DNA of 64,000 nt from Ruminococcus_C sp963590855 (GTDB lineage: Bacteria; Bacillota; Clostridia; Oscillospirales; Ruminococcaceae). The DNA lies in the NCBI GenBank assembly GCA_963590855.1, contig CAVAQT010000012.1, positions 1 through 64,000 of the forward strand, written 5' to 3'. Made by a program: the position numbers and the translations under genes. The notes below the pieces were generated by a model, which was not told where the DNA came from, searched no databases, and was given only the letters and a program-made list of their open reading frames with translations. Below, piece by piece: positions 7,720 to 17,156 of the stretch. The number at the start of each line of letters is the position of its first letter. Position 1 is the first letter of the stretch.

Positions 7720-9199
7720 TATCTCTGCGCTCCCGCAGCAGCCAGAACGTCAGCCCGTAAAGACTCAGGGCAATGCCCAGACACACACCAATTCCCAACG
7801 GCGTATCCCGCAGCGCCGGACAAAAACGCTCCGGCAGAGATGCCGCCGCAAAAGCAAACCCAACGGCAAACACCGGCTTTCCGATCAGCTTTCCAAATCG
7901 GAACCGGAGGTTTGCCGTTTTTACTGCCATACGCAGCCGGTTGCAATTCCCGAATACATTGCTGGTATAGTACGATGCCACAATGCCGTAGAATCCAAAC
8001 AGAGGAATGCAGATGAGCACCACACAGATCCGTATCACATATTCCGCCAGATAATTGAGGGAAGAAAAGTTCTGCTTCCCCATTCCCTTGATGAGTGCTT
8101 CCAACACGATCTCCAGATAAATAAAGGGAACGACCGGCGCAAGAATGCGGATCATCCTGCCGGAGAGCGCGCCGCCGTCCATACAGTGCCCGATGACACC
8201 ACCGTATTTCAACAGCACTGCACTAATGAGAACGGCAAAGATCAGCGTCAGTTCGATCACACGTTCCGTCAGACGGCACACACGCTCCCGATTTCCGGCG
8301 GCATTGGCACGGGCGACTTCCGGGATCAGAATGCCCGACAGCGCACAGAGAATGGTAGACGGAAAAAACAGCACCGGGATCACGATGCCCTCAAAGGTTC
8401 CGAACTGCTGTAAAGCGCGGCTGGTGCTGTCCCCGAACTGCCGCAGAGTCATCGGGATCAGCGTATCATTTGCCGTGCTGAGCGCCGCCGTCAGGCAGCC
8501 GCCAAACGCCACCGGCACTGCCAGGCGGACATATTTTCCAAAGGAAAGGCTGCATTTGCCTCCGCACGGTTCTCGTCTCTGAAAATATAAAGTCAGCAGC
8601 ACCGCTGTGGAAAACAATGTCCCTGCCGCCATGCTGCACACCAGATAGGTGCAGACCTGCTCCGGCTTTGCGGCACGATGCCATACCAAAAGCCCCGTCA
8701 GCAGCCCGGCGCGAAGCAAAAACTCTGCCACATCACAGCCTGCCGTCACAGTCACCCGGCATACCGCATTGAAATATCCTTTCAGACAGGCACTGATGCT
8801 CCCCAAAGGCAGCAAAAGCGCCATGCACCGCACGGCTTGCGCCATCGCCGGATTTTGCAGAAACTGACGGCTCAGCGGCTCTGCAAAGAGAAACACCCCT
8901 CCTGCCACCGGAACAGACAGCAGCATGCAGAAGCTGACCGCACTGCGCAGGATCTGCGGCGGACAGCCGCCCGGTTTTCCCAGTTCCTCTGAGACAAAGC
9001 GACTGGCGCAGAGCATGGCGTTTCCGCCGGCAACCATCGCCGCCAGATTGAAAAATGAGCCGGCAAGTGCCAGTGTCCCCACCGTTGCCGCGCCCACGCG
9101 CCGGGTCATCCAGGCATTGAACAGCAGCGCCAGACATTCCAGAAAGAACTGTATCACGGTCATTTGAATGGTATCCCGAACCACACTCCGTCTGCGCAT
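7613..9199 (-). CDS. SpoVB/MATE-like lipid-sugar flippase
   Basis: Multispanning membrane protein of about 528 residues from the polysaccharide transporter/MVF group, with some 12-14 helices. Family members flip lipid-linked sugar precursors; the sporulation member is SpoVB. The N-terminus (TIQMTVIQFFLECLALLFNAWMT) and the LIPEVARANAAGNRE segment fit this group. ATG 9199 is chosen because GGGGGAG sits 5 nt upstream of it, whereas GTG 9205 would touch the ribosome site. The last ~35 codons are antisense to the His-rich tail of the 6673 gene, so its C-terminus (LHLRHAHG) is a by-product of that repeat. The exact lipid substrate is unknown. Confidence 0.8.
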   Translation of the reverse strand: MRRRSVVRDTIQMTVIQFFLECLALLFNAWMTRRVGAATVGTLALAGSFFNLAAMVAGGNAMLCASRFVSEELGKPGGCPPQILRSAVSFCMLLSVPVAGGVFLFAEPLSRQFLQNPAMAQAVRCMALLLPLGSISACLKGYFNAVCRVTVTAGCDVAEFLLRAGLLTGLLVWHRAAKPEQVCTYLVCSMAAGTLFSTAVLLTLYFQRREPCGGKCSLSFGKYVRLAVPVAFGGCLTAALSTANDTLIPMTLRQFGDSTSRALQQFGTFEGIVIPVLFFPSTILCALSGILIPEVARANAAGNRERVCRLTERVIELTLIFAVLISAVLLKYGGVIGHCMDGGALSGRMIRILAPVVPFIYLEIVLEALIKGMGKQNFSSLNYLAEYVIRICVVLICIPLFGFYGIVASYYTSNVFGNCNRLRMAVKTANLRFRFGKLIGKPVFAVGFAFAAASLPERFCPALRDTPLGIGVCLGIALSLYGLTFWLLRERRDITRGVSVHAVSAAYASGDDGCAQLHLRHAHGRDCV

Positions 9200-9244
9200 C
9201 GTCACTCCCCCTTCTGGAAAAGCTTATGCGCCGCCGGAGACAAA

Positions 9245-9281
9245 CATACCCCATGCAGCATATTTTTCTGCATGGGGTATG
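9245..9281 (-). terminator. Hairpin ending the recQ-side transcript
   Basis: 14-bp perfect stem (9245-9258 / 9268-9281) with a 9-nt loop, followed on the minus strand by only TTTG. It lies between the 57-residue gene and the flippase gene. The stem is strong and the U-tail weak. Confidence 0.5.
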
Positions 9282-9311
9282 CTTATTTCGATTTGCCGGT
9301 CAGAAGCAGTG

Positions 9312-9485
9312 TTACCTCTTGCATTTTTGAAAAATGAGACCAATGGATATGCCAAAGGCTGCGCCCAGGCATATTCCGATTCCTATCCCCGCCATACTGT
9401 TCAATATGCTTACAAAGACAACGCTCCAAAGTATCGCCATCAATACACCTACAATTATCCCTATCAGCATTCCTCGGTTTTTCAT
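9312..9485 (-). CDS. Small glycine-zipper membrane protein
   Basis: 57 residues, almost all hydrophobic: a first helix at about 5-27 and a second at 31-52 containing AGIGIGICLGAAFGISIG, a glycine-zipper pattern that packs helices tightly. KNRG at the start and QKCKR at the end flank the pair, giving a helical hairpin with both ends probably cytoplasmic. ATG 9485 is preceded by GGAGGA at 9493-9498. It lies 41 nt after recQ and may be the last gene of that transcript. No function can be assigned. Confidence 0.65.
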   Translation of the reverse strand: MKNRGMLIGIIVGVLMAILWSVVFVSILNSMAGIGIGICLGAAFGISIGLIFQKCKR

Positions 9486-9526
9486 AAGCTCATCCTCCAA
9501 TTCCAAAAGAAAACTCGCAGATCCAA

Positions 9527-11374
9527 TCACTGCACTTCCGGCTGAAACGACTGGATCTCCTCCAAAAACAGCTTTCCATACTTCTGCGCCTTAATGACAC
9601 CCACGCCAGAGACCTGGCGCATATCACTCATGCTCTGTGGCTTTTTCCGGCACATATCTCGAAGTGTCGCATCGGGGAAGATGAAGTACGGCGGTATGCC
9701 CTCGTGCTTTGCCTGTGCCGCCCGAACCTGCCGCAGCTTCTGAAACAGCTCGTTGTCTGCTTCGGAAAGTGTGGGATCTTTCGTCCCCACCGGAGCCGCC
9801 AGCTTTTCCCGGACAATGGGCACACGCCGGGTCACCTTTTTCTGGTCGCGGATGATCTCCACCGAGCCGGCAGTCAGCGCTAATTCCTGGTATTCATGAA
9901 ACGGACGAAGCGCCAGATTTTCCTGCTGTATCAGTTCATCGATCAGCCCGATCACTTCTTTCTGGGTCAGCTTTTCGATAATGCCATAGGTGGACAACTG
10001 ATCCAGCCGCATCCGCAGCAGGCTTTCCTTCCGGCTGCCGATCAGCACATCAGCCGTCATGGTGCGGCTTAGATGATAGCCGCCCTTCTGCGCCCGATAG
10101 ACACAGGAGATGATCTTCTTCGCCGCCATGGTGGCATCCTCTTCCCGGTAGTTGGTGAGACAGCAGGAGCAGTTGCCACAGCTTTCTGGTGCAGGGTCAC
10201 CAAAATACCGCAGCATCCGGTGACGCAGGCAGGAGGTTGCCGTGGCGTAAAAGGTCATCTGCCTGAGACGCTCCTCCCCCTGCTGCAACAAAAACTGCCG
10301 GGTCTCCTCATCATCTACATCCATGGTCTCCCGGCTGCGTTTCAGCAGAAAGTCGTTGGTGCGCACATCCTTGCCGCTGTACAGCAGAATGCACTGCGCC
10401 GGTTCGCCGTCCCGTCCGGCACGGCCGGCTTCCTGGTAATAGCTTTCCAGATCCATAGGCATGTTATAATGGATGACAAAAGAGACATTGGACTTGTCGA
10501 TGCCCATGCCGAATGCATTGGTTGCGACCATGACCGGCTTGCGGTCATAGAGAAAGTCGTCCTGGTTCTGCGTCCGTTCTGCATCCGAAAGCCCGGCGTG
10601 ATAGCGTGTGGCATCAAATCCCGCAGCACACAGCGATGCACAGACCTCCTCCACCGCCTTTCGGGTGGAGCAATAGACAATACCGCTTTTGCCGCTGTTT
10701 TCCCGCAACAGCTGTATCAGCTCCTGCATTTTGTTGTTGGGACGACGCACCCCAAAGAACAGATTTTTCCGGTCGAATCCGGTATGTATGGTCACGGGAT
10801 CGTGCAGCTTCAGAATACGGGCAATGTCCGCCTCCACCTGTTTGGTTGCCGTGGCAGTAAATGCCGTGCAGACCGGACGCACCGGCAGCTGTTCCACAAA
10901 CACCGGGATGTCCAGATAACTCTGCCGAAAATCCTGTCCCCACTGAGACACACAATGCGCCTCATCTACAGCCACCATGCTGATCTGCACCCGCTGCGCC
11001 ATGCGAAGAAAGCTCTCTGTCATCAGCCGCTCCGGGGCAGCATACAAAATCCTGCACTGTCCCTGCTGCACCATCTGCATGGTATAATAGAACTCTTCCT
11101 GACTGATGCTGCTGTTGATATACGCCGCCGGAATCCCCACCTGCCGCAGCGCCTCCACCTGATCCTTCATCAGAGAGATCAGCGGCGAGATCACGACTGT
11201 CAGCCCCGGCAGCAGCAGCGCAGAGATCTGGTAACACACCGATTTTCCGGCACCGGTAGGCATGACCGCCACCACATCCCTACCGGAAAGAATGGCGTCG
11301 ATCGCCTGCTTTTGCCCGGTACGAAATTCCTTATGCCCAAAATACTGCTGTAACAGCGTCTCCGGCTGCATCAT
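9527..11374 (-). CDS. recQ: ATP-dependent DNA helicase RecQ
   Basis: 3'-5' helicase of recombination and fork repair. 615 residues, the normal RecQ length. Order: helicase core with Walker A (PTGAGKS, about residues 40-46), DEAH followed by CVSQWG, and the second helicase lobe ending in QEAGRAGRDG; a RQC zinc site with four Cys (CLRHRM, then CGNCSCC); and a C-terminal HRDC domain. The start overlaps the recN stop by 4 nt (ATGA), so it is the tail of the recN transcript. In many spore formers recN is followed instead by spoIVB and spo0A. Confidence 0.95.
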   Translation of the reverse strand: MMQPETLLQQYFGHKEFRTGQKQAIDAILSGRDVVAVMPTGAGKSVCYQISALLLPGLTVVISPLISLMKDQVEALRQVGIPAAYINSSISQEEFYYTMQMVQQGQCRILYAAPERLMTESFLRMAQRVQISMVAVDEAHCVSQWGQDFRQSYLDIPVFVEQLPVRPVCTAFTATATKQVEADIARILKLHDPVTIHTGFDRKNLFFGVRRPNNKMQELIQLLRENSGKSGIVYCSTRKAVEEVCASLCAAGFDATRYHAGLSDAERTQNQDDFLYDRKPVMVATNAFGMGIDKSNVSFVIHYNMPMDLESYYQEAGRAGRDGEPAQCILLYSGKDVRTNDFLLKRSRETMDVDDEETRQFLLQQGEERLRQMTFYATATSCLRHRMLRYFGDPAPESCGNCSCCLTNYREEDATMAAKKIISCVYRAQKGGYHLSRTMTADVLIGSRKESLLRMRLDQLSTYGIIEKLTQKEVIGLIDELIQQENLALRPFHEYQELALTAGSVEIIRDQKKVTRRVPIVREKLAAPVGTKDPTLSEADNELFQKLRQVRAAQAKHEGIPPYFIFPDATLRDMCRKKPQSMSDMRQVSGVGVIKAQKYGKLFLEEIQSFQPEVQ

Positions 11375-13074
11375 ATGCTGTGTTCATCCTCTCCATCCGG
11401 CAAAAGTGCCTTCTGCCAGCGTTTCAGTTCTTCCCGTGCCGTTTCCAGAAGCAGGACACTGGGATTTTCACCGCCCATAATCCGGGCGATCTCATGAACG
11501 CGTCCTTCCGGTTCCAATACCATGACATGGGTCTCGGTTCTCGTTCCCTCGGTCTGCTTTTCGATCATGAGATGCTGATCTGCCATCACTGCGATCTGGG
11601 ACAAGTGGGTCACGCACAGCACCTGCCGCAGCTGTCCCACTTCCCGGAGCTTCATGCCGATCTTCTGCGCCGCCTTGCCGCTGACGCCGGTGTCGATCTC
11701 ATCGAAGATCAATGTGGGGATGCTGTCCCGGTCAGCAATAACGCATTTTAGTGCCAGCATAATACGGGACAACTCACCGCCGGAAGCGATCCGCGCCAGC
11801 GGACGAGGTTCTTCACCGCGGTTGGCAGAGATGAGAAACTCCAGGCTGTCCATACCGTGGATCGTCAGCTTTCCAGTGGTGTGCCTTCCCACCAGGATCA
11901 CATTAGGCATATTGAGGAAAGCCAGCTGCTCAGTCACCGCAGCAATAAAACGCTCCAGAGTCTGGGCGCGGTATTCCGACAGCGCCTTTGCCTGAGCAGA
12001 TACCTTCTCCAACAGCTGTGCTTTCTGTTCCCGAAGAGCAGCGATCTCTGCCGTTGCACCCTGCATCTGTTCCAGTTCTTCCTCTGCCCGGTTGCGGCGT
12101 TCTACCAGTTCGTCTCCGGTACACTGATACTCCCGGCTCAGCCGCCGGATCTCCAGGATTCGCTTCTGCACCAGAGCGTACCGCTGGGGATCCAGTTCCA
12201 TATCGTCCCGGAGACGGCGACACTCTGCCGCAATATCCGCCAGTTCGATCCCGGCAGCCGTCAGACGCTCTCCCAGAACAGAAAATTCTGACCGCAGCTC
12301 GGCATAGGGTGAAAGCTCTTCTGCCGCAGACTCTGCCAGCAGCACGGCGGAGCTGTCTGCACTTTCTCCGTCCACTGCTTCTGCTGCCGCCTGTAATGCC
12401 GAAGCAATGCTTTCTGCATGCTGCAGCAGGTTCATTTCTTCTTCCAGCGCATCCTCTTCACCCAGTTCCAGCCCCAGTGCATCGACCTCAGCCACCAGTG
12501 ATCTCAGCTGCTGCCGCCGATGCAGCTTGTCCTGCTCCTGCTTTGCCAGCTGATTCAGCCGCTTTGCTGTCTGCTGCAATTGCCGAAAGGTCTCCTGATA
12601 TTGGTGTAGCAATGTATCATCACCGCCAAATGCATCCAGAATTTGCAAATGGCATTCCGGCGCAAGCAGCACCTGGTTGTCGTGCTGTCCGTGAATGTTT
12701 ATCAGCGCATCGCCGATCTCCCGGAGCACAGAAACCGTTGTGGTATGTCCGTTGACCCGTGCTGCACTGCCGCCGTCTGCGGCGATCTCCCGTGTCAGGA
12801 GCAGTTCGTCATCCACATGGGAGATGGAAAGGGCATCCAGCCTTGCACAGACCAGCGGATCCAGATGGGTAAAAAGTGCGTTGACAACGGCTTTTTTACA
12901 GCCAGTCCGCACAATATCCCGGGTGACGCGCTGTCCCAACACGGCGTGGACGCCATGAAGCAGAATGGATTTTCCGGCACCGGTCTCACCGGTAAACACA
13001 TTGAGATGCGGCGAAAATGGAATCCGCGCATGCGCAATGACCGCCAAATTTTCAATTTCCAGTTCAGCCAGCAT
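11371..13074 (-). CDS. recN: DNA repair protein RecN
   Basis: SMC-like ATPase acting early in double-strand break repair. 567 residues, as usual. N-terminal FTGETGAGKSIL is Walker A, the middle (~160-380) is coiled coil rich in Gln, Glu and Ala, and the C-terminal half carries the ABC signature (SGGELSRIMLAL) and Walker B (TLIFDEIDTGVSG). ATG 13074 directly abuts the argR stop and has AGGAGG upstream. The argR-recN order is widely conserved in Firmicutes. Confidence 0.96.
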   Translation of the reverse strand: MLAELEIENLAVIAHARIPFSPHLNVFTGETGAGKSILLHGVHAVLGQRVTRDIVRTGCKKAVVNALFTHLDPLVCARLDALSISHVDDELLLTREIAADGGSAARVNGHTTTVSVLREIGDALINIHGQHDNQVLLAPECHLQILDAFGGDDTLLHQYQETFRQLQQTAKRLNQLAKQEQDKLHRRQQLRSLVAEVDALGLELGEEDALEEEMNLLQHAESIASALQAAAEAVDGESADSSAVLLAESAAEELSPYAELRSEFSVLGERLTAAGIELADIAAECRRLRDDMELDPQRYALVQKRILEIRRLSREYQCTGDELVERRNRAEEELEQMQGATAEIAALREQKAQLLEKVSAQAKALSEYRAQTLERFIAAVTEQLAFLNMPNVILVGRHTTGKLTIHGMDSLEFLISANRGEEPRPLARIASGGELSRIMLALKCVIADRDSIPTLIFDEIDTGVSGKAAQKIGMKLREVGQLRQVLCVTHLSQIAVMADQHLMIEKQTEGTRTETHVMVLEPEGRVHEIARIMGGENPSVLLLETAREELKRWQKALLPDGEDEHSI

Positions 13075-13530
13075 TTAGAATCCTCCTGTTTCCATAAGCT
13101 TTGCAAAGCTTCCGGCAAACTCTTTCGCCTGTATTTCTGTCCGCAGCAGCACGAAAATCGTGTCATCTCCGGCAATCGTGCCCACCACGTCTTCCCGGTG
13201 CATGGCGTCCAGTGCCGCCGCCACTGCCTGCGCTGTACCAGTACGGCAATGGATCACCGCCACATTTCCGGCAAAATCCGTGCGGAGTGCAGCATTCTGC
13301 AAAATGCCGCCGTTGACCTCCTGCCGCACCGGTGCCGTATAGCAGGCTCTGCCGCCGCGCCGTTCTTTTGTCAGCTTCAGCTCCCGGATATCCCGGGAGA
13401 GCGTCGCCTGTGTCACCGCGAAGCCGTGCTCTGCCATTCGTTCCCGCAGCGCTTCCTGGGTAGGGATCTCCTCTGCTGCAATCAGAGAAAGGATCGTATC
13501 CTGCCGCTTCTTTTTCATGTTCTCGTTCAC
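13075..13530 (-). CDS. argR: Arginine repressor ArgR/AhrC
   Basis: Hexameric regulator of arginine biosynthesis and catabolism. The N-terminal winged helix (QEALRERMAEHGFAVTQATL, then SRDIREL) contains the SRD recognition motif; the C-terminal domain has VGTIAGDDTIF, the arginine-binding motif. 151 residues, the standard length. It starts at GTG 13530 in a GTGA overlap with nadK, with AGGAAGG just upstream; an in-frame ATG at 13518 is the alternative. No arginine genes lie nearby, so it acts in trans. Its place beside recN follows Firmicute synteny. Confidence 0.95.
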   Translation of the reverse strand: MNENMKKKRQDTILSLIAAEEIPTQEALRERMAEHGFAVTQATLSRDIRELKLTKERRGGRACYTAPVRQEVNGGILQNAALRTDFAGNVAVIHCRTGTAQAVAAALDAMHREDVVGTIAGDDTIFVLLRTEIQAKEFAGSFAKLMETGGF

Positions 13531-14399
13531 GCCCTTCCTGCTTTCAGAGACTGCATCAGCTTTCTGCTGAGAGAATCAAAAAATGTATTGCCGCTGAGAT
13601 CCAGGATCTCCAGTGACTGATCTGATCCGGAGATCTCCATCACGCGCCCCTCCGGAAATGGTTCCGGCTTTTCTCCGTCTGCGCAAAAATACGCATCGTA
13701 TTCCTCCCGGACACGGAGACTGACCTGCAAATCGTTGTGGGGCGAGAATAAGATCGGTCTCGCCGACAGAGAATGGGGACAGATCAGATTCATTTCGATG
13801 CAGGAAAACTCCGGCTCAATGATCGGCCCTCCGGCAGAAAGCGCATATGCCGTAGAGCCGGTGGGCGTGCTGAAAATTACGCCGTCTGCCCGGTATTCCC
13901 CCAGTACCACGTTATTCCGGGAAACTGTAAACTCAATGACACGGGAAAAATTCCGGGAGATCACAATGTCATTGAGGGCGGTCAGTTCCCGGATGCATGT
14001 CCCGGTTTTGTCCAGCACCTTGCCGCGCAGCAGCATCCGCTTGGACACCCGGTAATCTCCCGTTTGCAGCCGTGCAATTTCACCGATCTGATCCGGTTCC
14101 ATGGATGCCAGAAAGCCCAGCCGCCCGGTATTGATCCCCAACAGCTTCGCCTTTGTGCCCACCACATGCCGGGCGCAGTGCAGGATCGTACCGTCTCCGC
14201 CGATGGCAACCGCCACATCAGCATGCTGTACCGCATCCAAAAACGGCGCAAACTGTACAAAATCCATATCACCCAACAGTCCCAGACAGCGCGGATCTGC
14301 CCAGACCTCCATGCCGTTTCGATGGAGTGCCAGACAGACCTTTCTCGCCACTTCCGGGGCATTGCCCTTTTGCAGATGGTGAAATAACACGACCTTCAT
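13527..14399 (-). CDS. nadK: NAD kinase
   Basis: Phosphorylates NAD+ to NADP+ with ATP or polyphosphate. 290 residues. The family's AIGGDGTIL motif is near residue 60, followed by NTGRLGFLA and the second conserved region TPTGSTAYALSAGGPI. I start it at ATG 14399, which overlaps the tlyA stop as ATGA; the longer open frame reads back into tlyA and does not look like NadK. Linkage to tlyA and argR is usual in Clostridia. Confidence 0.95.
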   Translation of the reverse strand: MKVVLFHHLQKGNAPEVARKVCLALHRNGMEVWADPRCLGLLGDMDFVQFAPFLDAVQHADVAVAIGGDGTILHCARHVVGTKAKLLGINTGRLGFLASMEPDQIGEIARLQTGDYRVSKRMLLRGKVLDKTGTCIRELTALNDIVISRNFSRVIEFTVSRNNVVLGEYRADGVIFSTPTGSTAYALSAGGPIIEPEFSCIEMNLICPHSLSARPILFSPHNDLQVSLRVREEYDAYFCADGEKPEPFPEGRVMEISGSDQSLEILDLSGNTFFDSLSRKLMQSLKAGRA

Positions 14400-15202
14400 T
14401 TTGCTTTCTCCTTTTTCGCCTGTGCAAATGCCTGCTGCACCACTGCCGCGATATCCGGCAGAATGCCCTCTGCACTGCCCTTTCGCACTGCGGCGAGATA
14501 TTCCACATTTCCGGAGCCGCCCTGAATAGGCGACGGACACAGCAGCTGCACCGTCAGTCCGAGGGATGCCAGCAGCGCAAGAATATTTCCCAGCACCTGA
14601 ACATGAACGCGCTTCGACTGCACCAGACCGTTTTTCCCGATATTTTCCCGGCCGGCTTCAAACTGCGGCTTGATGAGGATCACGCCGCCGGCTTCGGCTT
14701 TCAGAAGCGGCAGCACATACGGCAGCACATGATGCAGGGAGATAAACGACACATCTATCGAAAAGAAATCCGCCGGCTGTTCCAGTTGCTCCGGCGCAAT
14801 GTGCCGAACGTCTGTGCCCTCCCAATTCACCACACGGGAATCTTCCCGCAGCTTCTGCACCAACTGTCCGTGTCCCACATCAATGGCATATACCTTTGCC
14901 GCGCCATGCTGTAACATACAGTCCGTAAAGCCGCCGGTAGAAGCCCCGATGTCCAGACAGGTCAGACCATCCAAGGACAGATGCATCTGTGTCACCGCAT
15001 ATTCCAGTTTCAGACCGCCGCGCCCCACAAAGGGAATATCGCTCCCCTCCATGGTGACTGCATCGGTGTCTGCCACGCCAAATGCCGGCTTTGTGCAGAC
15101 CGTTCCGTTCACCGAGATCTGACCGTTCCGGATCAGCATCTTGGCACGTTCCCGGCTGGGCGCAAGTCCCTGCTGCACCAGAACTGCATCAAGCCTTGCC
15201 AT
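14396..15202 (-). CDS. tlyA: TlyA-family 16S/23S rRNA 2'-O-methyltransferase
   Basis: 268 residues. The N-terminal S4 RNA-binding domain (about 1-60: MARLDAVLVQQGLAPSRERA) is followed by an FtsJ/RrmJ-type methyltransferase with the SAM motif DIGASTGGFTDC. TlyA proteins methylate ribose of 16S C1409 and 23S C1920 (E. coli numbering). The start ATG 15202 lies inside the end of dxs (14-nt overlap); a longer frame reading further into dxs is rejected. In Firmicutes this gene (yqxC) sits just after dxs, as here. Confidence 0.93.
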   Translation of the reverse strand: MARLDAVLVQQGLAPSRERAKMLIRNGQISVNGTVCTKPAFGVADTDAVTMEGSDIPFVGRGGLKLEYAVTQMHLSLDGLTCLDIGASTGGFTDCMLQHGAAKVYAIDVGHGQLVQKLREDSRVVNWEGTDVRHIAPEQLEQPADFFSIDVSFISLHHVLPYVLPLLKAEAGGVILIKPQFEAGRENIGKNGLVQSKRVHVQVLGNILALLASLGLTVQLLCPSPIQGGSGNVEYLAAVRKGSAEGILPDIAAVVQQAFAQAKKEKAK

Positions 15203-17156
15203 GCTTCGCCTCCTGCTGCATATCCCGATAAATGGCATATTCCGACAACCCCATGGTCTCCATCTGAGAATCCGTAGACGCCTGGGGCAGATACTGCTTC
15301 GGCGCGACCCGGCGATAAGTTCCGCGGAATCCGTGCTCCAGCAGCAGATCGCCAAACAGCTGTGAAATGCCGCCGTAATAGTATGCCTCCTCCAGGAATA
15401 CCACATGGGTATAGGACATCGCGATCTCGATCAGCCCGTCTGCCAACGGAAAGATTCGCGTCAGCTTCAACAGATCACAGTGTGTCCCGTCCTCTGCCGC
15501 GCGCTTTGCCGCACGGTACAGATTATCATACACCCTGCCGTAGGAAATATACAGCGTATCTGTTTTTTTGCCGGAAATATGGGTATATTCCGTATTCAGC
15601 GCACTTTTGTCGAACACTGTCTTATCCGCACCCCGCGGATAGCGCACACACGCCAGACCCTTATCCCGGTACAGTGCCCGGCGCAGGCAGAGCCGCAGTT
15701 CGTCATAGCATGCCGGGGCATAGATCACCGCGCCCGGCACGGTGCTGAGGAAGGACACATCATACAATCCGTGATGCGTCTCGCCGTCCTCGCCCACAAC
15801 GCCGGCGCGGTCGATTCCCAATACCACATGCATGCCGCCAATGGCAACATCATGCATCAGCTGATCGTAGGCGCGCTGCAAAAATGATGAGTACACTGCA
15901 AAAACCGGAAGTTCTCCGGTAGATGCCAGTGCCGCCGAGAATGTCACGGCATGCTGCTCGGCGATCCCCACATCATAATAACGATTGGGAAATCTCCGTG
16001 CAAAGTGATGCAGTCCCGTGCCGTGTTCCATTGCCGCGGTCACTGCGCAGATACGGGAGTCCTGCTCTGCCAGACGCACCAGTTCTTTGCCGAACACATC
16101 GGAATAGGAGTCTGTTCCGGACACCTCCGGATTGCCGGTCTCAATGTCAAATTTCGAGATGCCGTGATACTCTCCCGGATTTTCCTCTGCCGGGCCGTAT
16201 CCCTTTCCCTTGACCGTATGCACATGAAGAAATACCGGACGGTGATATTCTTTCGCCGCCAGCAGCGCTTCTTCCAGATCTTGAAGGTTATGCCCATCCA
16301 CCGGGCCTAAGTATACGAAGCCGAAATCCTCAAAAATCGTGGCGGACTGCAGCAGCACATCCCGGACAACGCTCTTGGAATTTTTGATGACCTTTGCCAC
16401 AGAAGGCCCGATCACAGCCGTACGGTTCAGACGGCGCTCTACCGCCTTTTTGGTGCGGACATATCCCTCGCTGCTGCGCATAGAAGAAAGATACCGCGCT
16501 AATGCTCCGACGTTTTTCGAGATGGACATCTCGTTGTCGTTGAGGATCACGATCAGATTGTTTCCCGATTTTCCGGCATTGTTCAGTCCCTCATAGGATA
16601 AGCCGCCGGTCATAGCGCCGTCGCCTACTACAGCAATGGCAAAATGGGTATTGTCTCCGTGCAGCCGCATGCCCTCTGCCATGCCGCAGGCGACTGAGAT
16701 TGCCGTGCTGCTGTGGCCGCTGATAAAGCTGTCATGTTCCGACTCCTTGGGCTTCGGAAAGCCGGAGATGCCGTTTTCCTGCCGCAGGGTGGAAAACTGA
16801 TCCAGCCGCCCGGTCAGGATTTTATGGGTATAGCACTGATGTCCCACATCCCAGACGAACTTGTCCTCCGGGGACGAAAACACCCGATGCATCGCCACAG
16901 TCAATTCCACCGAGCCCAGATTCGAGGCAAGGTGGCCGCCGGTTTTGGAAACAGTTTCGATCAGGAGACTTCGAATCTCCTCACAAAGTGCTTCACACTG
17001 CGGCAGTGTCAGCTCTTTTAGATCCTTGGGCGAATGCAGCTGTTCTAGCAGCGGCGCTTCTGCCCGCGGTAATTTGTTATGCTCCATTTTTTCATTGCCT
17101 GTCAGCCGATGCTCCGCAGAGTTCTGACAGGATTCACTCCTTTGTTTATTTTTCAC
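15189..17156 (-). CDS. dxs: 1-deoxy-D-xylulose-5-phosphate synthase
   Basis: Thiamine-diphosphate enzyme joining pyruvate and glyceraldehyde 3-phosphate, the first step of the MEP isoprenoid pathway. Thiamine-binding motif GDGAMTGGLSYEGLNNAG with NDNEMSIS further on; a central GPVDGH loop; and a transketolase C-terminal domain. The start is uncertain: GTG 17156 overlaps the ispA stop and has CAGGAG 10 nt upstream, giving 655 residues; ATG 17087 gives 632, nearer the usual length, but has a poor ribosome site. Next to ispA it supplies the same pathway. Confidence 0.95.
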   Translation of the reverse strand: MKNKQRSESCQNSAEHRLTGNEKMEHNKLPRAEAPLLEQLHSPKDLKELTLPQCEALCEEIRSLLIETVSKTGGHLASNLGSVELTVAMHRVFSSPEDKFVWDVGHQCYTHKILTGRLDQFSTLRQENGISGFPKPKESEHDSFISGHSSTAISVACGMAEGMRLHGDNTHFAIAVVGDGAMTGGLSYEGLNNAGKSGNNLIVILNDNEMSISKNVGALARYLSSMRSSEGYVRTKKAVERRLNRTAVIGPSVAKVIKNSKSVVRDVLLQSATIFEDFGFVYLGPVDGHNLQDLEEALLAAKEYHRPVFLHVHTVKGKGYGPAEENPGEYHGISKFDIETGNPEVSGTDSYSDVFGKELVRLAEQDSRICAVTAAMEHGTGLHHFARRFPNRYYDVGIAEQHAVTFSAALASTGELPVFAVYSSFLQRAYDQLMHDVAIGGMHVVLGIDRAGVVGEDGETHHGLYDVSFLSTVPGAVIYAPACYDELRLCLRRALYRDKGLACVRYPRGADKTVFDKSALNTEYTHISGKKTDTLYISYGRVYDNLYRAAKRAAEDGTHCDLLKLTRIFPLADGLIEIAMSYTHVVFLEEAYYYGGISQLFGDLLLEHGFRGTYRRVAPKQYLPQASTDSQMETMGLSEYAIYRDMQQEAKHGKA